Shown one piece after another: positions 35,691-48,212 of a DNA stretch of 64,000 nt; position 1 is the first letter of the stretch, and every line of letters starts with the position of its first letter. The notes beneath the pieces are model-generated. The model worked only from the letters and a program-made list of their open reading frames with translations, did not search any database and had not been told where the DNA came from. This DNA is from Candolleomyces eurysporus (taxonomy: Eukaryota; Basidiomycota; Agaricomycetes; Agaricales; Psathyrellaceae): contig JANBPK010000869.1 in assembly GCA_027579435.1 (NCBI GenBank), positions 1 to 64,000 of the forward strand. The letters are read 5' to 3'. Both the position numbers and the translations under genes were made by a program.

Positions 35691-36340
35691 CTTGGTGCCT
35701 GGGACATGGATACAAAGTACCCGAGTCAAAATGCTTTGGAATTTCTAAGTTCAGGATTATCACAGTCCTTTATTGCAAAAAATAACATAGTACATGCATA
35801 GGCTGGTCTATGATAAAAGAGTAGATGGAAAATTAATAAGAATCAATGCTAAAGATGGAACCACAGTTCAAATAGGACATAATGAATATAATAATACAAT
35901 GTAAATGCCAAAATGATAATTACAGGTCTAATTACCACAATTTGAGGCTCAAAAAGCATAGGGAAAGGTCAATAGTAAGCATCTTTTAGCACAGTGGTGG
36001 TGGTGTAGGTCAGAATAGCAAAGGTTACATGCGAGAGTGTGTTTTTGGGTATTGCCAAACTTGCAGCTGACCATGGACGCAGGTGGGCAGGATGGATTTC
36101 TCTTTTTGGAGGCCAGAAAGATTAGTCAGAAATTACGTAAATATTAGTCAGCAAATCTGTTGTGTTTTCATGTAGAGGATTATGGGTTTTCATGGGTTTT
36201 CATGGGTACTTATGGCAAGTACTTGTGCCTTCAGAATCCATACTTGGATCCTCATGAGTATTTTCCCATGAGTGACTTGGACCCATGGATCCGACTTTTT
36301 GTGAGTACTCATAGAAGACTCAGACTCATGGACAGCCTTA
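35691..36340. other. AT-rich gene-free stretch
   Basis: AT-rich DNA with short direct repeats (atgggttttcatgggttttcatgggta at about 36180). No gene is recognised. Confidence 0.4.
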
Positions 36341-39300
36341 CTTCTTACTATTACACTTGCAATTTAACTTGATACCTGTGGTCAATGGGCTGATGCTTTG
36401 CACAGCAGTTCGCTGAGGCATTTTAGCCTGTGTGGGCTTTGGCATTCTACTCAGCTCTTTGGGTGCTTGGCTCTAAAGCTAAACAATGGTGAGGTGCAGA
36501 ACAGAAGAATAATGTGCATGGGAAAGACATACTAGATCAAGTGCTGGAGCTTAAAGCTCACCATCAATGCAAAAGCTTGGTGGCAAAGGCTCAAGGTAAC
36601 AATGTACCTGAGTCAAAATGCCTTGGAACCTTTCAATTTCTGACCCTGTTCATGGAAAACAACAAATTCCCAGTTCCAAGCTTGCCAGTGCTGATAGCAT
36701 TTGCAACTTTGGATTGAATTCTCATCAAGATATTGGAGTGGGCTTGAGTGGCTGTGGTGAGGGATGGAAGGAATATCTTGTTGCTAGCACCTGCAGACAG
36801 GCCTGTGGGCAAGGTGCTGATTGCCAAATTGGGCTCTGTATCTGCACCTGTGGCCACCTGTACGGCTGTACCCACTTACCTGGCAGGTAGGCCCAGCTGT
36901 GTTAAACACTATCAGCATTCTCCAATCCTCTTATCCACTATCCACAAACACTTCCAAATATGCAGCAGAATAACATTGTATTAAATATACACAGCAGCAT
37001 CTATATGAATGCAACATTTGGTCACAAAGAGAGAGACTGAAATGAGGATACCAGCGAGTGATGGCAACATGGTATGAATATACATCAACATGTGATCAAA
37101 GTATGTACTATGCATAGGTGCAACAACAATGGAACAAGTCCAGAAAAGTGAATAGAGAGAAAAAGTGAGAGAGATAGAGAGATAGAGGAGTCAGATAGAG
37201 AGATGGATAGAGAAGGAGGGGCATGGCTCCCCCAAAAGTGAAACACAAAAGAGGGACCCATTCATCTAACAAGAATGCATGTATGGTGCGTGCAGATGCA
37301 TGGCCCGCAGCACAAGAAAGTAGATTCAAACTGACAGCAATAGTCAAAAGAGGAGGCGAAATGAATTCAGCAACATGCACAACAAATAAAGAAGTGATAA
37401 AAAANGCAAAATATTTCACAGCAAAATGGAGTGCAACAGATAGTAACAGTGATAGTGCAAATGAAGAAATAAGTGATGAATATGCAACACAGAAGAGGAG
37501 AGAATAAAAAGATGAATCTATTTTTTTGTTGTCTAACCCCCGAAATAGCGAGAGGGCAATATCCCATTCCACCAACGAACCGAACTGACAGAGCACCGAG
37601 CAACCAAGCAATTGACCGAGAGCAACAAACAGCAGCAACCATCCAATACAGCAAACGACATCAACGACCAACGCGACCGGACTAATGGACCCAAAGACGA
37701 TATGATAGCAAGTGATTATAAGTGTGGTGTTGTTGGTGGTGAATAATATGGATACAGAAGATTACGATTATGCTTGCCGAACGAGTGGAGAGATGATTCC
37801 AAAAGAGTGACGTTGTATCGATACAGTAAGGACCGTGTTGCAATGCAGATGATGCCGAAGAGAGAGAAGGGAAACGATTGAAATGAGTGTGTGATTCCCG
37901 AATACCAATGCTGGATGGATGGATTATATGATGATACAGAAATTCGAATGCACGACGAGAGGTGTCGCAGGATTAGGGCAATGAAATGGCTGAAAAGGTA
38001 ACGAGCGTGTGTATCCTGGGAGGGAGCGTAGAGTTGACGGTCCATTATACGATGTCGAGTTAAGATAGATAAGGTAGATTAGGGATTAACACGTCTTCAG
38101 TCGGTTGGTCGGTCGGTATCTCGGTGAGTCACTGCTAAGAGAACTTGCATTGAGTAACAATTCAAGCGAGAAAGAGAACAGCGAAAAACTCACCTCAAGC
38201 AAACTCCTCCTTCCCCATCATCCTCGCCGCGAAATTCCTCAACTTCTTCCCACCCTGACTCTGCTGCTGCTGCGTCCTCAAGCTCCCAAGACTAGGCGAG
38301 CTCTTCAACCTCAACCTCACCATCATCCTGTCTCTCGCCTTATCCGGGTTCATCACCGCTCCATTCCCGTTGCCATTGGGCACGCTAATCCCAGGAGGGA
38401 AGAGCCCATTAGTCAACGCTGCCGATCCCGGAATCGAGGGTAAGCTGGGACTGGGGGGCCACTCATGCATGCCACCTTGAGCGAAGTCTTTGGGCGGTAC
38501 AGGCGGAGGAGGCAACGACGATCCACTGTCATCCGACTTCCTCAGCACATCTCCCATTCCCGGTAGTTGCTGTTGTGGAGAATATGACGTGGCGAACGCG
38601 TGCTCGGAAACGTTGAACCCATGCTCCATCCCAGGCGTAGCCGGAGGCGATACCATCCACCCACTCGTACCCGCACCCAACTCCTGGATCCCTCCTCTGT
38701 TCACCAACAAGTTCAGGTTGGACACGGACCGACTCGTCCTCAAGTTCGGAGACAGGCCGTTGGGACCAATACCGCCGATGATCGAACTCGCTCGCGACTC
38801 GCGCGGACTGGTACCGGCGGTCAAGCTGAAACCTGACGCCAAACTTGAGGGCGTAGGTGGAACACTGTTCCCTACTCCGGTCCCACCACTGATGACATTC
38901 CCGTAGTCCTCGTCATCCCACTGCTGACTGATCATCGTCGCTCTCCTGCTTTTACTCTTGCCCTGCGAACCAAACGACTTGAGTGAGGTCCTACTCTCCA
39001 TCCTCGGCAGCGTATGAAGGGGTGGCACAGGTGGCACCGGTGGGACACGTTCACTGGGCAACGCCTCCCAAGCTCCATTCGTCGACCGCAAGTCAGGCTC
39101 AGACGCATTCGTCATGCTCTTCCTCTCATGTGCACCCGCGGGAGAGTAGGCCGAGGGCGATGACGTTGTCGTTGAAGGAGACGCAGATGACGCAGCCGAA
39201 CCGGACCCAGCCAACTTGGAGAAGAAACTCGCCAACCGGCCCCTACTCTTCCCCTGTCCACTCCCCTCTTCCCCTCCTCCCACATTCCCATCGCCCCTCC

Positions 39301-42300
39301 CAAAGCTCTTCCTCTTCTCCTCTCTACTCTTCCTCGTGATCACAGGTGAGCTCGGAGCACTCTTCGACTTGTCTTTCTCCTTCTCGTCCTTCTTCTCGTC
39401 CCTCGACCTCCTCCCCCATCCCATCCGACTCCGCACACTCTCGTTCCCATTCACACCACCACCGCTCGCCCCGTTGCTCCCATTGCTATTCTTCTTCTTC
39501 TTCGCCGACCTCACGCCCCCTGCAACGCCCATCATCCCACCCACACTCACACCCATCATCGCCATCCCCATCATAGGCATGAGATCCGGGTCCTCCAAGT
39601 CGTCCTCGTTGTCAGAATAGTCATCGTCAAAGTAGCTCATACTCCTCTCGATCTTCGGAGGCTCCTCCACTGCCTGGTGTCGCTGGTGCCGTCTCTGGTG
39701 GTCGTCATGGACAGCAGGTGCGCTNCTGCGGGNATAGGCGGCAACGGCGGACTCGTCGGAATAGCTTGCGGCGGCAGGGTCCTTCAACACGACACTATCC
39801 ACGCTCCACCTCTTACTACTCCTCACATGAACATGCAGGGCAGGACGATCCCGGTGAGCTCTCAGCGTATCCTCTCCCTCGCCCAAATACTTGCTCGTCC
39901 TGCTCGAGCTCCTGAACCCCATCTCCTCATCGTTGTCCTCAAAGTGCTGTTGGTGGTGGTGGTGGTGGTGGTGGCGACCATCAAGGTGCTGATCGAATCC
40001 CATCTCCCGCCTCAACGCCTCAATCTCCTCGTCATGCTCCATCTCCCCGCTCTCCTCACGCTCATGGTACGCACTCCCACTCCCATACCCATACTCTTCT
40101 TCCTCACTCCTCTCAACCATTGACCTCCGACTCAGCCTCCTAGCCCCGTTCTCGTCCCCAGCTCCAAAGGTAACAGACGCGGCACCTGGCGAAGGAATAG
40201 GGGAGGGGNAACCTAAACGCCCCATTCAACCCCGCCAACATCCCCACGTCCAACCCCAAGTCCAGCGGAGGAGCCGGAGGCGGCCTCTTCGGCGGCGGCC
40301 CCAACCTCCTCGCCAAATCCGCTTTCGTCAAAATCGGCGCAGCATCCAACAGCGGCGTAACACCCGGGGACGACGGCAGCGAGGGCAGCGGCGGCGACGA
40401 AGGCAGAGCCGGCAGGGGGGGAGACGCCAACGCCTTGGACGGCGACCTCGAATGCGCCTTGGACGACGACCGCGAATGAGCCTTGGACGACGACCTCGAG
40501 TGGTTCGACGACGACGACGACTTGGACGGAGACCCTGAGTGAACCTTCGAGCTCGACCCCTCCCTCGAATACCCCGCACTCCCGTTCTGAGGCCCCAGGT
40601 AGATCTGGCTGCTGCTCGCATACGGGCTCCCGTAGATCCCAAACAGCCCTGCTGGTTCGTTGGCGGTGGCAGGTGTATTTGGGGGAGGCGTCGTCACACC
40701 CATGACCGGGCTTCCACCATCAGCAGCAGCGTCGGCGACGTTCCACTGCCTCCTCGGCGTATGCATCTGCGACGAAGGGGGGTACGGCGCTTTCCGCGTA
40801 GGAGNTGACGTTGATCANTCGTCCGCACCGAATAGCTCGGGCGGTGANCCCAAAGACGGGGGAGGTGTAACGGGTCTCGAGTCAGCGACGCTTGCAGGNG
40901 GNGAGGTGTTGTACTGCGGAACAACAGGCATAGACGCCGAGTGGACGAGGGGCGCCGGTCTTCGAGGCGCGAAAAGGTCACCAAGAGGCAACACAGGGTC
41001 CGCTTGGGGCCTCCTCTGCTGCTCCTGCACCTCCTCCATAATCCGCTCCGGGTGAGCACTCCTCTCTTCTTCTCCTTCCCGACCTGCATCCGCATCGGTG
41101 GTAACAGCGACAACCGTCCTCCCCCTGCTCTCCCAGTCCTCGTCATCCTTCTCAGCGGTGTGCCCAGCCGAAGAGAACAGGGTGGAATTCCGGTTCTCCA
41201 AGAGCTCGCCCAGCCGCCTGCTAACCTCCTCCGAATCGACGATATACACCGCATGCCGCGTCCCAGCCCCACCCTCCACTTCACTCACTACACGTCCACC
41301 GCCCGAAGGTGTGCCCACAGCCGACAATATCGAGGTCCCAGGGGGAGTCCGGAAACCAGGTGAGGTTGAGTAAGTCGATAGCAAGTTTGCGTCTACAAAG
41401 GCAAAGAGGTGAGTTAGCATCACGAACAGTACAAGAAAAAATAAATGCAGAGAAATAAAATATAAGAATAATAAATGAAAAAAAAGGCGTACCAGATCCA
41501 CTCCTCGACCTCGTCTGCGTCCTCACACCAACCCCAGGCCCAAGCCCAAGCCCCAAACTCGCACGCGACGGTTTAGGCGGGGGAACAGGCGGGAACGACC
41601 ATCCCTCCAACTGCATATCTTCATCATCAGGTTGGTTCACGCCCGAGGACGTGAGCGCCGCGGTATTGACGGTATGAGCAGCAGACATGGGCGATGCCGA
41701 AGCAGAAGCAATCGACGACGATCCTCCGAATCTCGCCATCGGGCTTGGGATCCCCGAACCCGAATAGAGAACGAACGCGCGTGGTGGGTGTATGCATGTG
41801 CGTGAGCACTAGCACCCGCGTACTCCTGATTCTGATTCGAGCTCGACGCCAACGCCGGGACCTGCTGCTGCTGCAACTGCGACACCACACTCGCACTCTG
41901 ACTCCTCAAACTCGAGCTGACCGGCACGTGCGACGTCGACGTCAAATTCGTCGTAATTGCAGTCGGCACAATCGTCGACGCCGACCCGCTGCTGCTCGTC
42001 CCNTGAAGCGACCGTCTCCTCCGTTCCCGTCGGACTCAGTGTGAGCAGCTCCAGCGCGCTAGTGGTCATCGCCGGCGTCAAAGGGACCGCTTGCGGTGGT
42101 GAAGGCGCCTCTGCTGTTGATCTCTCCGTTGTTGGGCTAACGAGATGATCTTCGTCATCCGCTTCCATCCGCTCGTGTTTCAAGATATCATGCGGGGTGT
42201 GCCCGGCAATGCCCCATTAGCGGCATCACCCTCCACGTCCTCCTCCTTGACTTCCTTCAACAGGGAGAACGAGGGCTTCCTCGCCAGGGAGGGTTTACGT

Positions 42301-43990
42301 GAAAAGCGATAGCGAATGCGGACGGGACGAGAGTTGGGGTGAATGTTGAGACGAGACGTGTTGTTGTTGTAGCGACTGCAGAGAGGGGCGGGAATGTAAT
42401 GACGGGACTTGTTGCTGCTGTCCTTGGGAATGCAACGAGCTCAGGGACGTGACGGATGGATAGGAGCTGAGCAACGGCGTAGGGAACAGGGATGGCGACG
42501 ACGGGATGAGCGAGGGAGACAAAGCTGGGGAAATGGAATTCCGTTGTTGGTGAGCGATCATAGGCGAGTTGTTTCGGTGGTGGTGCGGAACAGGCGTAGT
42601 CACTTCGTCCTCTCGAGTCTTTTCTGAATGCGTCGAATAGCCGTACCGAGGTGGCGTCGTAGTAGACGAGTGCTGTACGAAAATATGCCAATCAGCGCTC
42701 TGTCCACTTGACCACAACCATTCAAACACGAAACATGATATGATAGATACACACCGTTTTGGATGGAGACTTGGGCGACATGGTCAGATAATTGTCTGAC
42801 ATTATCGTCTAGCCCACTGGGCAAGTCACGTCGATGACCCTTCTTTGGATAGCGCAACCTGTCCCGGGGAGGGGAGCGCAGAGGCAGGACCTATTTTGCG
42901 GTCAGCGAACTAAACGTCAGAAACGCGCTATCCATATCCTCCGGCTCAGACGCCGGCAAGGCCAGCTGAGCTCTCCAGTGCGTGGTAGGAAGTGAGGCGA
43001 CACGTTCGTGTAAGAAGCGGCGGTGACGCCAGGGAAGGGAGGTCGCCAGGTGCTGAGGAGGGGCGCCTTGAATGGTGAGCGATCACCGCAGTAAAGGACT
43101 CGGATCGCATCTTCAAGAACAAAGTTGAGTGAGGATCGAAAAAATGCCATGGACCCTATGACTTTCAACGATTTCCTCCACGAGTTGCCAGAAATCCTTT
43201 CGGCAAGGTGACGCCAGCGAAGAGATTCCATGGTCCCACGGTCCCGTCTATTCTTGATACTACCGCCATCGTTAAATCCAAACCGTCTAGTACACCTAGC
43301 TCACTGACTTAACCTGCTGGGCATTGAATACGAGGTTAGGCTTTCCCGGAGTGTCTTTCGGTATCCATCCAGGTACCCTACACATGTCCTTTAACTGCCC
43401 TCGTCAAAGCATTGCCTTGCAGTCCGCCTCCGGCCCCGTCTCCGGCTATACCTACAACACACCCCAAGCGCCTTCGACGACTAGCAACGTGAAAAGCCAC
43501 GACGACCAATGTGTTCTACGCCATCAACGCCGTCTACGATATTGCTTACCGATATGGGTTTATAGGGGTGTAGATGAGCGTCCAGAACGCCCCTGTGGGT
43601 AGCTTGCCTCTGCGTTAATCATTGGCGCTGATCGCGGTGGTAGGTGTAGCCCAATCGTCCACCAGATAACCACAAGCCGAAGGATTAGTGGAGGTACCGG
43701 TCGGTGCTTGCAGGGCACTGGAACCTTGCTGAAACCCGCGGAATCGGTTGGAGTGTGTGATGCTTCGGCCGAGTGAGTTTCTACACTTGATTCCCTTGCC
43801 CTTTCCTTGTTGAACCCTCACCGGTGTCAGGACTAAGCTTTACTCGATCAGCACTACCACTCACGTTCCCTCTGCATCACTTCAACGCCGCTGGCCACCG
43901 TATGTCGAACCTTCTATGGAGCAGCCGGTTGACTGGCATATCGATGCTGACTCGTCTTCCATTCTTCGCTAATAGATATTGGTGAGCCCC
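36341..43990. repeat. 7.65-kb segmental duplication, copy 1
   Basis: Matched in direct orientation by 55447-63102 with an almost constant offset of about 19.1 kb. It contains a CpG-poor non-coding left part (36341-37000), a long low-complexity gene, and a fungalysin relic at the right end. Similarity ends abruptly at ggtgagcccc (43981-43990). Confidence 0.93.
38195..42802 (-). CDS. Long low-complexity protein of unknown function, copy 1
   Basis: I do not recognise this protein. The start at 42802 gives MSDNYLTMSPKSPSKT (exon 1, 42755-42802), followed by a gt-ag intron and an exon opening HSSTTTPPRYGY at 42672. A further intron at 41394-41492 leads to ANLLSTYSTSPGFRTPPGT. The protein is rich in Ser, Pro, Arg and Gln. 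It contains a (His)7 tract, acidic stretches (SYFDDDYSDNEDD) and a Met/Gly patch, and ends QGGKKLRNFAARMMGKEEFA. It is probably largely disordered, with a possible signalling or scaffold role (inference only). Breaks in the frame coincide with N bases (39725, 39733, 40209, 40805, 40820, 42003) or homopolymers (extra A near 42303, missing G near 42194) and are absent from copy 2 at the same sites. The gene may therefore be intact. Confidence 0.7.
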
Positions 43991-44060
43991 CCGATTCTGT
44001 AAAACACAACTGTTCAAGCCTGTCAAAGGCAGACGACCGGCCTCTGGGACAGGTGCCAAG
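43430..44060 (+). pseudogene. Fungalysin (M36 metallopeptidase) pseudogene A
   Basis: Secreted zinc metallopeptidase family. Recognisable pieces: SGYTYNTPQAPSTTSNV, then FYAINAVYDIAYRYGF, the conserved region before the zinc site in M36. After that the zinc-site exon is damaged: the HEXXH codons are deleted and only RISGGTGRCLQGTG remains (about 43690). The last exons are not here; similarity to copy B stops at 43990. It is clearly dead. Confidence 0.75.
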
Positions 44061-45348
44061 GTTATTGCTCAGGAGGTGGCTTGACTGCAACGATGCGTGC
44101 TACAGAGGTGAATGATGAATATGGCAAGGCCTCTACCATTGCAAGAGGAACGAATGTTCATCGAACCGCCGCTGGTAAGCCCATTCATTTCTTATCCTGT
44201 AATTCCGTTTTCGATATCCATACCACAGGTCTCCCTTCCCCCGACAAGCCTCACAGTCAGTTAGAAGAGCACCGTCTCAGCCGAACCGGGGCGACCTGTT
44301 CGAAAGCCTAGTCAAGCTTGCCCCCATTTCCACGAATCCAGGGCAATCCCTTCGAAAACGTCTCCGTACCCTTACCGGCGGTGTCACTTCATCGACCATC
44401 CCCTTCTGCCCTTCGCATCGAGGGGTCATGAAACTCGGATCGTGCTGGCCAGCAGCTGGACACCCAAGATGCAAGGGCTGGATACGGACCTGTTCAAGTC
44501 AACGACTTCGCAACATTTTCACGCTCGGGAAATCAGTGTGAAGCTTTGCTTCTTGTCTACTATTGGGATGTTGGAAGCGGGTCCGCCGGCTCATATTAGC
44601 ACTCATCTTTTTGGAAGACGCACGGCCTACATCGCTTCTGTGGGCGCCCCCAAGAAGAGACCATCATCGACGAATTCCACGTTTAGGTCGCGATACACAC
44701 TCCCATTCCGCCTCCCTCCGAACCCACTCGCACCTGCTTCACATTCATCCCTTTGACCCTCCCATTCCCGTGCCAACTGCTGGAGCGCAGCTTAAATGAG
44801 GCCCACCACCGCATCCTGCTTCCTTCGACCTTCCTTCTCCGATAAATACCTCCTCGACGCTCTAGATATCATATTCCCATACCCAATATCCTCTCCACCC
44901 TTGGATGAACTCTGCGATCGGCCAGGAAACTTTTTTTTGCAATATCATTCCTTTTTGGCCTCCCATGCAGGCTTCGTATTGGACCGGTGGGGGTAGCTGC
45001 TCGTCGTCTCCGTCCCATGACCTATCTTATCCTCCATCCTACAAGCGCCTTGACTGTGTGTCTCATACCTTCTCAACCCCTTCCGTCACCCCTTCCACCT
45101 TTCCCACCTCTCCCTTCACCTCTTCAAACTCTCCTGGCTCAGCGTCGTCAGCAGCAGTTCGAGTAGTGTGCTCAGGACGCCGGGCAGTGAGTTTTGAGAT
45201 TCGCCTGGTGGGTTCGGACCTGGGCGGTTTATATCGTTGCTGGCTTCGCCTGGATGAATTCCTCAGATACTTCTTTGAGGTCTCCCGTGATGATTATGGC
45301 GACGAGTAGTCCGGTGGGGCAAGCTGGGATGCCACCGCCACCTTGGTC
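43991..45348. other. Segment without a recognised gene, probably inverted
   Basis: No family is recognised in the short ORFs here. The stretch lies between the abrupt end of duplication copy 1 (43990) and an inverted copy of copy 2's right flank (45349-46240). The simplest reading is that the whole 43991-46240 block is an inversion, so this sequence should correspond to DNA beyond 64000. Confidence 0.45.
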
Positions 45349-46240
45349 TGGTTGTAGTTGGGAGGCGGAGAGCTCTCCGTTACCCCAGTGGCGTGTGGGG
45401 TCTCGTTCGGTCGTGCACCTGTTTTCCGGTTGGATCGCTGAACCTTTGATCGATTTTTTTTTCTCTACTCTTCTCTACCTAGGTTTCCTTTTCTTTTCCC
45501 CCTCTCTTTCTCTCTCCCTCTTCCATTTTCAACTGTCTATTTGCATATTTTCCTTCAAAGTCGCTCCCTCTCGCTCTCTTTCTTTTTCAATTGTGGAATG
45601 CACTATAATGCTTCATATACCTCATCTCTCTGCCAACTGCCACTTGTACATATGTAGCGGTCAAGAACGAGGAAGACGACAAACGCGGCAGATTTCTCGT
45701 TCCGGGTTCAACTGCTGCTACGCACCGGATTCCTTCGCCACACTGCCCATGTTTTTCGCCAACGAGTCGCGGGCCTGCCGGTCGGACATTCGGTCGAAAA
45801 GAGAACAGGAACTTTATCTAGTAAAAGTACATTGGAATATTTAACGATATGGCCCGTAAAAATACACATTTAGTGACTGAAGGGAGCCGCAAGACGATGA
45901 TGAAAACTGCACGGCGGACACCCTCTACCATCCAGAAGGAGAAGAGTTGCCCACAAAGACCCCTGCTCGCAAACGCTCTCCACAACGAGCACCTGTCCGC
46001 ATCACCATAGCGGTTTTGGTTAGCCTGAGAGGAAGAATTGGGCACCCAATTCATAACGGGGTCAAGATAGTCGAAAACGAGAGGTCTACGTGCAAGTGGG
46101 GTTGCAAAGCTGCAGAGCCAAAGAGTCGAAGAAAAGTGAGCATAGATCGACGATGTCGACCATCGGGATTGGTGATTGCAGCAGGGGAGACGCTGTACTA
46201 ATCATAAGCGCAGCGTACATGGTGTGCAACATGTCGNCCC
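45349..46240 (-). repeat. Inverted copy of 63103-64000 (fungalysin 3' exons and flank)
   Basis: Reverse-complement match to the right end of the window, about 0.9 kb. On the minus strand it encodes fungalysin 3' exon remains: DMLHTMYAALM, LFFDSLALQLCNPTCT and NQNRYGDADRCSLWRAFASRGL. In intact M36 enzymes these follow the zinc site. Here they are separated from, and opposite to, pseudogene A, so they form its displaced 3' end. Confidence 0.85.
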
Positions 46241-46899
46241 GGGCCGTTCGAGTAGGGATGAGGGAAGAAGTTGTGATTGCCTGCTGATATTGTCGTGCGA
46301 GAGGGTACTTGATCGGCGTAAACGGCGCGTTGAGCCTGAGCTCGAAAGCATTGGGCCGCAGGACGTCGAAGTTGAGTGGGGNTGGAAAGTGGGTACTCGC
46401 GTAGGATGGTGACGAGGAAGACCGACCGCGGCCGTGTTGCCCGACATGCTGGCTATTCCAAGTTGAGATGGGTGAGCGGGCAGACGAGGCTTCGTCAATC
46501 TCCAAAGAACGCCTGCCGACGACGCCGCGTCGAAAGAAGGAGTCGAAGGTGATGCTCTGAGCTCTCTGGTGGGTGAGAAAGTGACATATTCGCGTAGGAG
46601 TGATTTGAGGAAACGAGGGAAGGAAAGTCGTTTGAAGCCACCGGAGTAAAGGACTCAGATAGCATCTGCAAGAGCAAATTTGAGTGAGGATCGAAGGAAT
46701 GCGAGTTCTTGAAATGACGAGGACGAAAGAGAGCGAAGAGAGGCCATGATCCCACGGTCCCGTCTTTTCTTGATACCACCACCACTTCTTTTCGTTACAC
46801 CCAAGTCGTCTAACCCACTGACTCGACTTGCTGAAAATTAAAGACGGGGTCAGATTTCCCCGAAATGTCTTCTGGTATGACATCCAGGTACCCGTGGTT

Positions 46900-48010
46900 C
46901 CCCTGCCCTTGCCTCAGCATTTGACCGGCTCCAATGTACTACCCTACAGACTCTTGCCCTCGTCAAAGCACCACCTCACAATCCGCCTCCCGCCTCGTCC
47001 TCGACTATACCTAAAACACACCCCGAGCGCCTTTGACAACTAACAACGTGAACGCTGCAACGCGTTCTACGCTATCAACGCCGTCCACGATATTGCTTAC
47101 CGATATGGGTTCACGGAGGCGGCCTTCAACTTCCAGACTTTGGAAAGGGTGGAAGTGGGAACGATAGGAGGGCGGACGCGCCTCCAGAATGGCACCGTGA
47201 GTAGCTCGCCTCCGCGTTAACTCTTATTGGCGCTGACCGTGGTGGTGTGCGTAGCCCAATCGCAATGGATCATTAAGCAACGATATCATCGTCCGCGAAA
47301 TGACCCACGATATCACCAACCGAATGATTAGTGGAGGTACCGGTCACGGTCGGTGCTTGCAGGGCACCGAAACCCGCTGAATTGGTCTGACGTTTTGACC
47401 GAGTGAGTTGTTAAGCCTGGTTCTCTTGCTATTTCTTCGTTGACGTCGATGTGGCCTTTCGCAGATGGACGCGGCCATCCAGGACTACGTCGCTGCCGAC
47501 TATGTCATAAAATATTGCCACTGGTATCGGGACTAGACCTTACTCTGCCGCTAGGCCGACTGTCGTTCCACCGTATGTCGAACCTTGTATTGAGCAGTCG
47601 GTTGACTGGCACATGTCAGTGAGATCCGGCCTGACACACTGCACTCGCGGGCCAGTAAGGCTTCTACCCCGCAGCATTCACCGATGGTCGACATCGTTTA
47701 TCTGTGCTTAGGCTCTGGAGGCTTGTAACATCACTCGTACGTCGTCTGTTTCGGCTACCTTGACCCCGTTGCTAACTGAATGCCAATTTTCTATTCTTCC
47801 TCTCAGGCTAGCCAAACCGCTACGGCAGTGCGAACAGGTGCTTGTTGTGGAGGGCGTTTGCGAGCAGGGGTCTTTGTGGACAATTCTTTTTTTTCCTAGA
47901 GGGTGTTCGTCATGCAGTTTTCGTCAACGCCTTGCGGCTCCCTTCTGTCACTAAACGTGTGTTTTTGTACGGGCCATATTGTCAGATATTTCAATGTACT
48001 TCCCGTTCTC
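46900..48010 (+). pseudogene. Fungalysin (M36) pseudogene C
   Basis: This is the most complete but diverged M36 relic. It shows SASGLVLDYT, FYAINAVHDIAYRYGFTEAAFNFQTLE (46.99-47.15 kb), then NDIIVREMTHDITNRMISGG with the zinc motif HEMTH changed to REMTH (47294-47308), then GRCLQGTETR followed by a stop. Decayed 3' exons similar to 63320-63400 follow at 47810-47890. Loss of the first zinc-binding His and several stops make it inactive. Confidence 0.8.
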
Positions 48011-48212
48011 TTTTCGCCCAGGGAATATCCGTCACCAATTCCGAGTTAAGCGCCCAGGTCACGAGGTTCGGAGCGGGCTCCGGCGCACAGCATTGATGAG
48101 ATGATCATCGATTGCCTCTTATGATTCCTCCCCTTGAACCGCTACCATCACTTGGACTTACCATCCACTGCGAACTCGCGATTCGACTCAACTTTCTGAT
48201 CGAGCAAACACA

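Noticed and set aside
39216..39620. Leu/Pro-rich 134-residue ORF on the plus strand (and the 300-residue ORF at 58319-59221)
   Set aside because: It is antisense to the low-complexity gene; Ser/Arg/Glu codons read backwards give Leu/Pro/Phe runs. No independent support.
40328..40642. Arg-rich 104-residue ORF resembling a basic RNA-binding protein
   Set aside because: It is an out-of-frame reading of the Ser-Lys-Ala-His-Ser-Arg repeat of the duplicated unknown gene on the same strand.
41809..42303. Compensating frameshifts in copy 1 of the unknown gene as a real alternative protein segment
   Set aside because: They are single-base differences in A and G runs relative to copy 2, typical of homopolymer sequencing error.
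45194..45844. 216-residue ORF with hydrophobic runs, possible membrane protein
   Set aside because: It crosses from unassigned DNA into the inverted fungalysin 3' flank, and its hydrophobic part is a pyrimidine-rich tract. It does not look like coding sequence.
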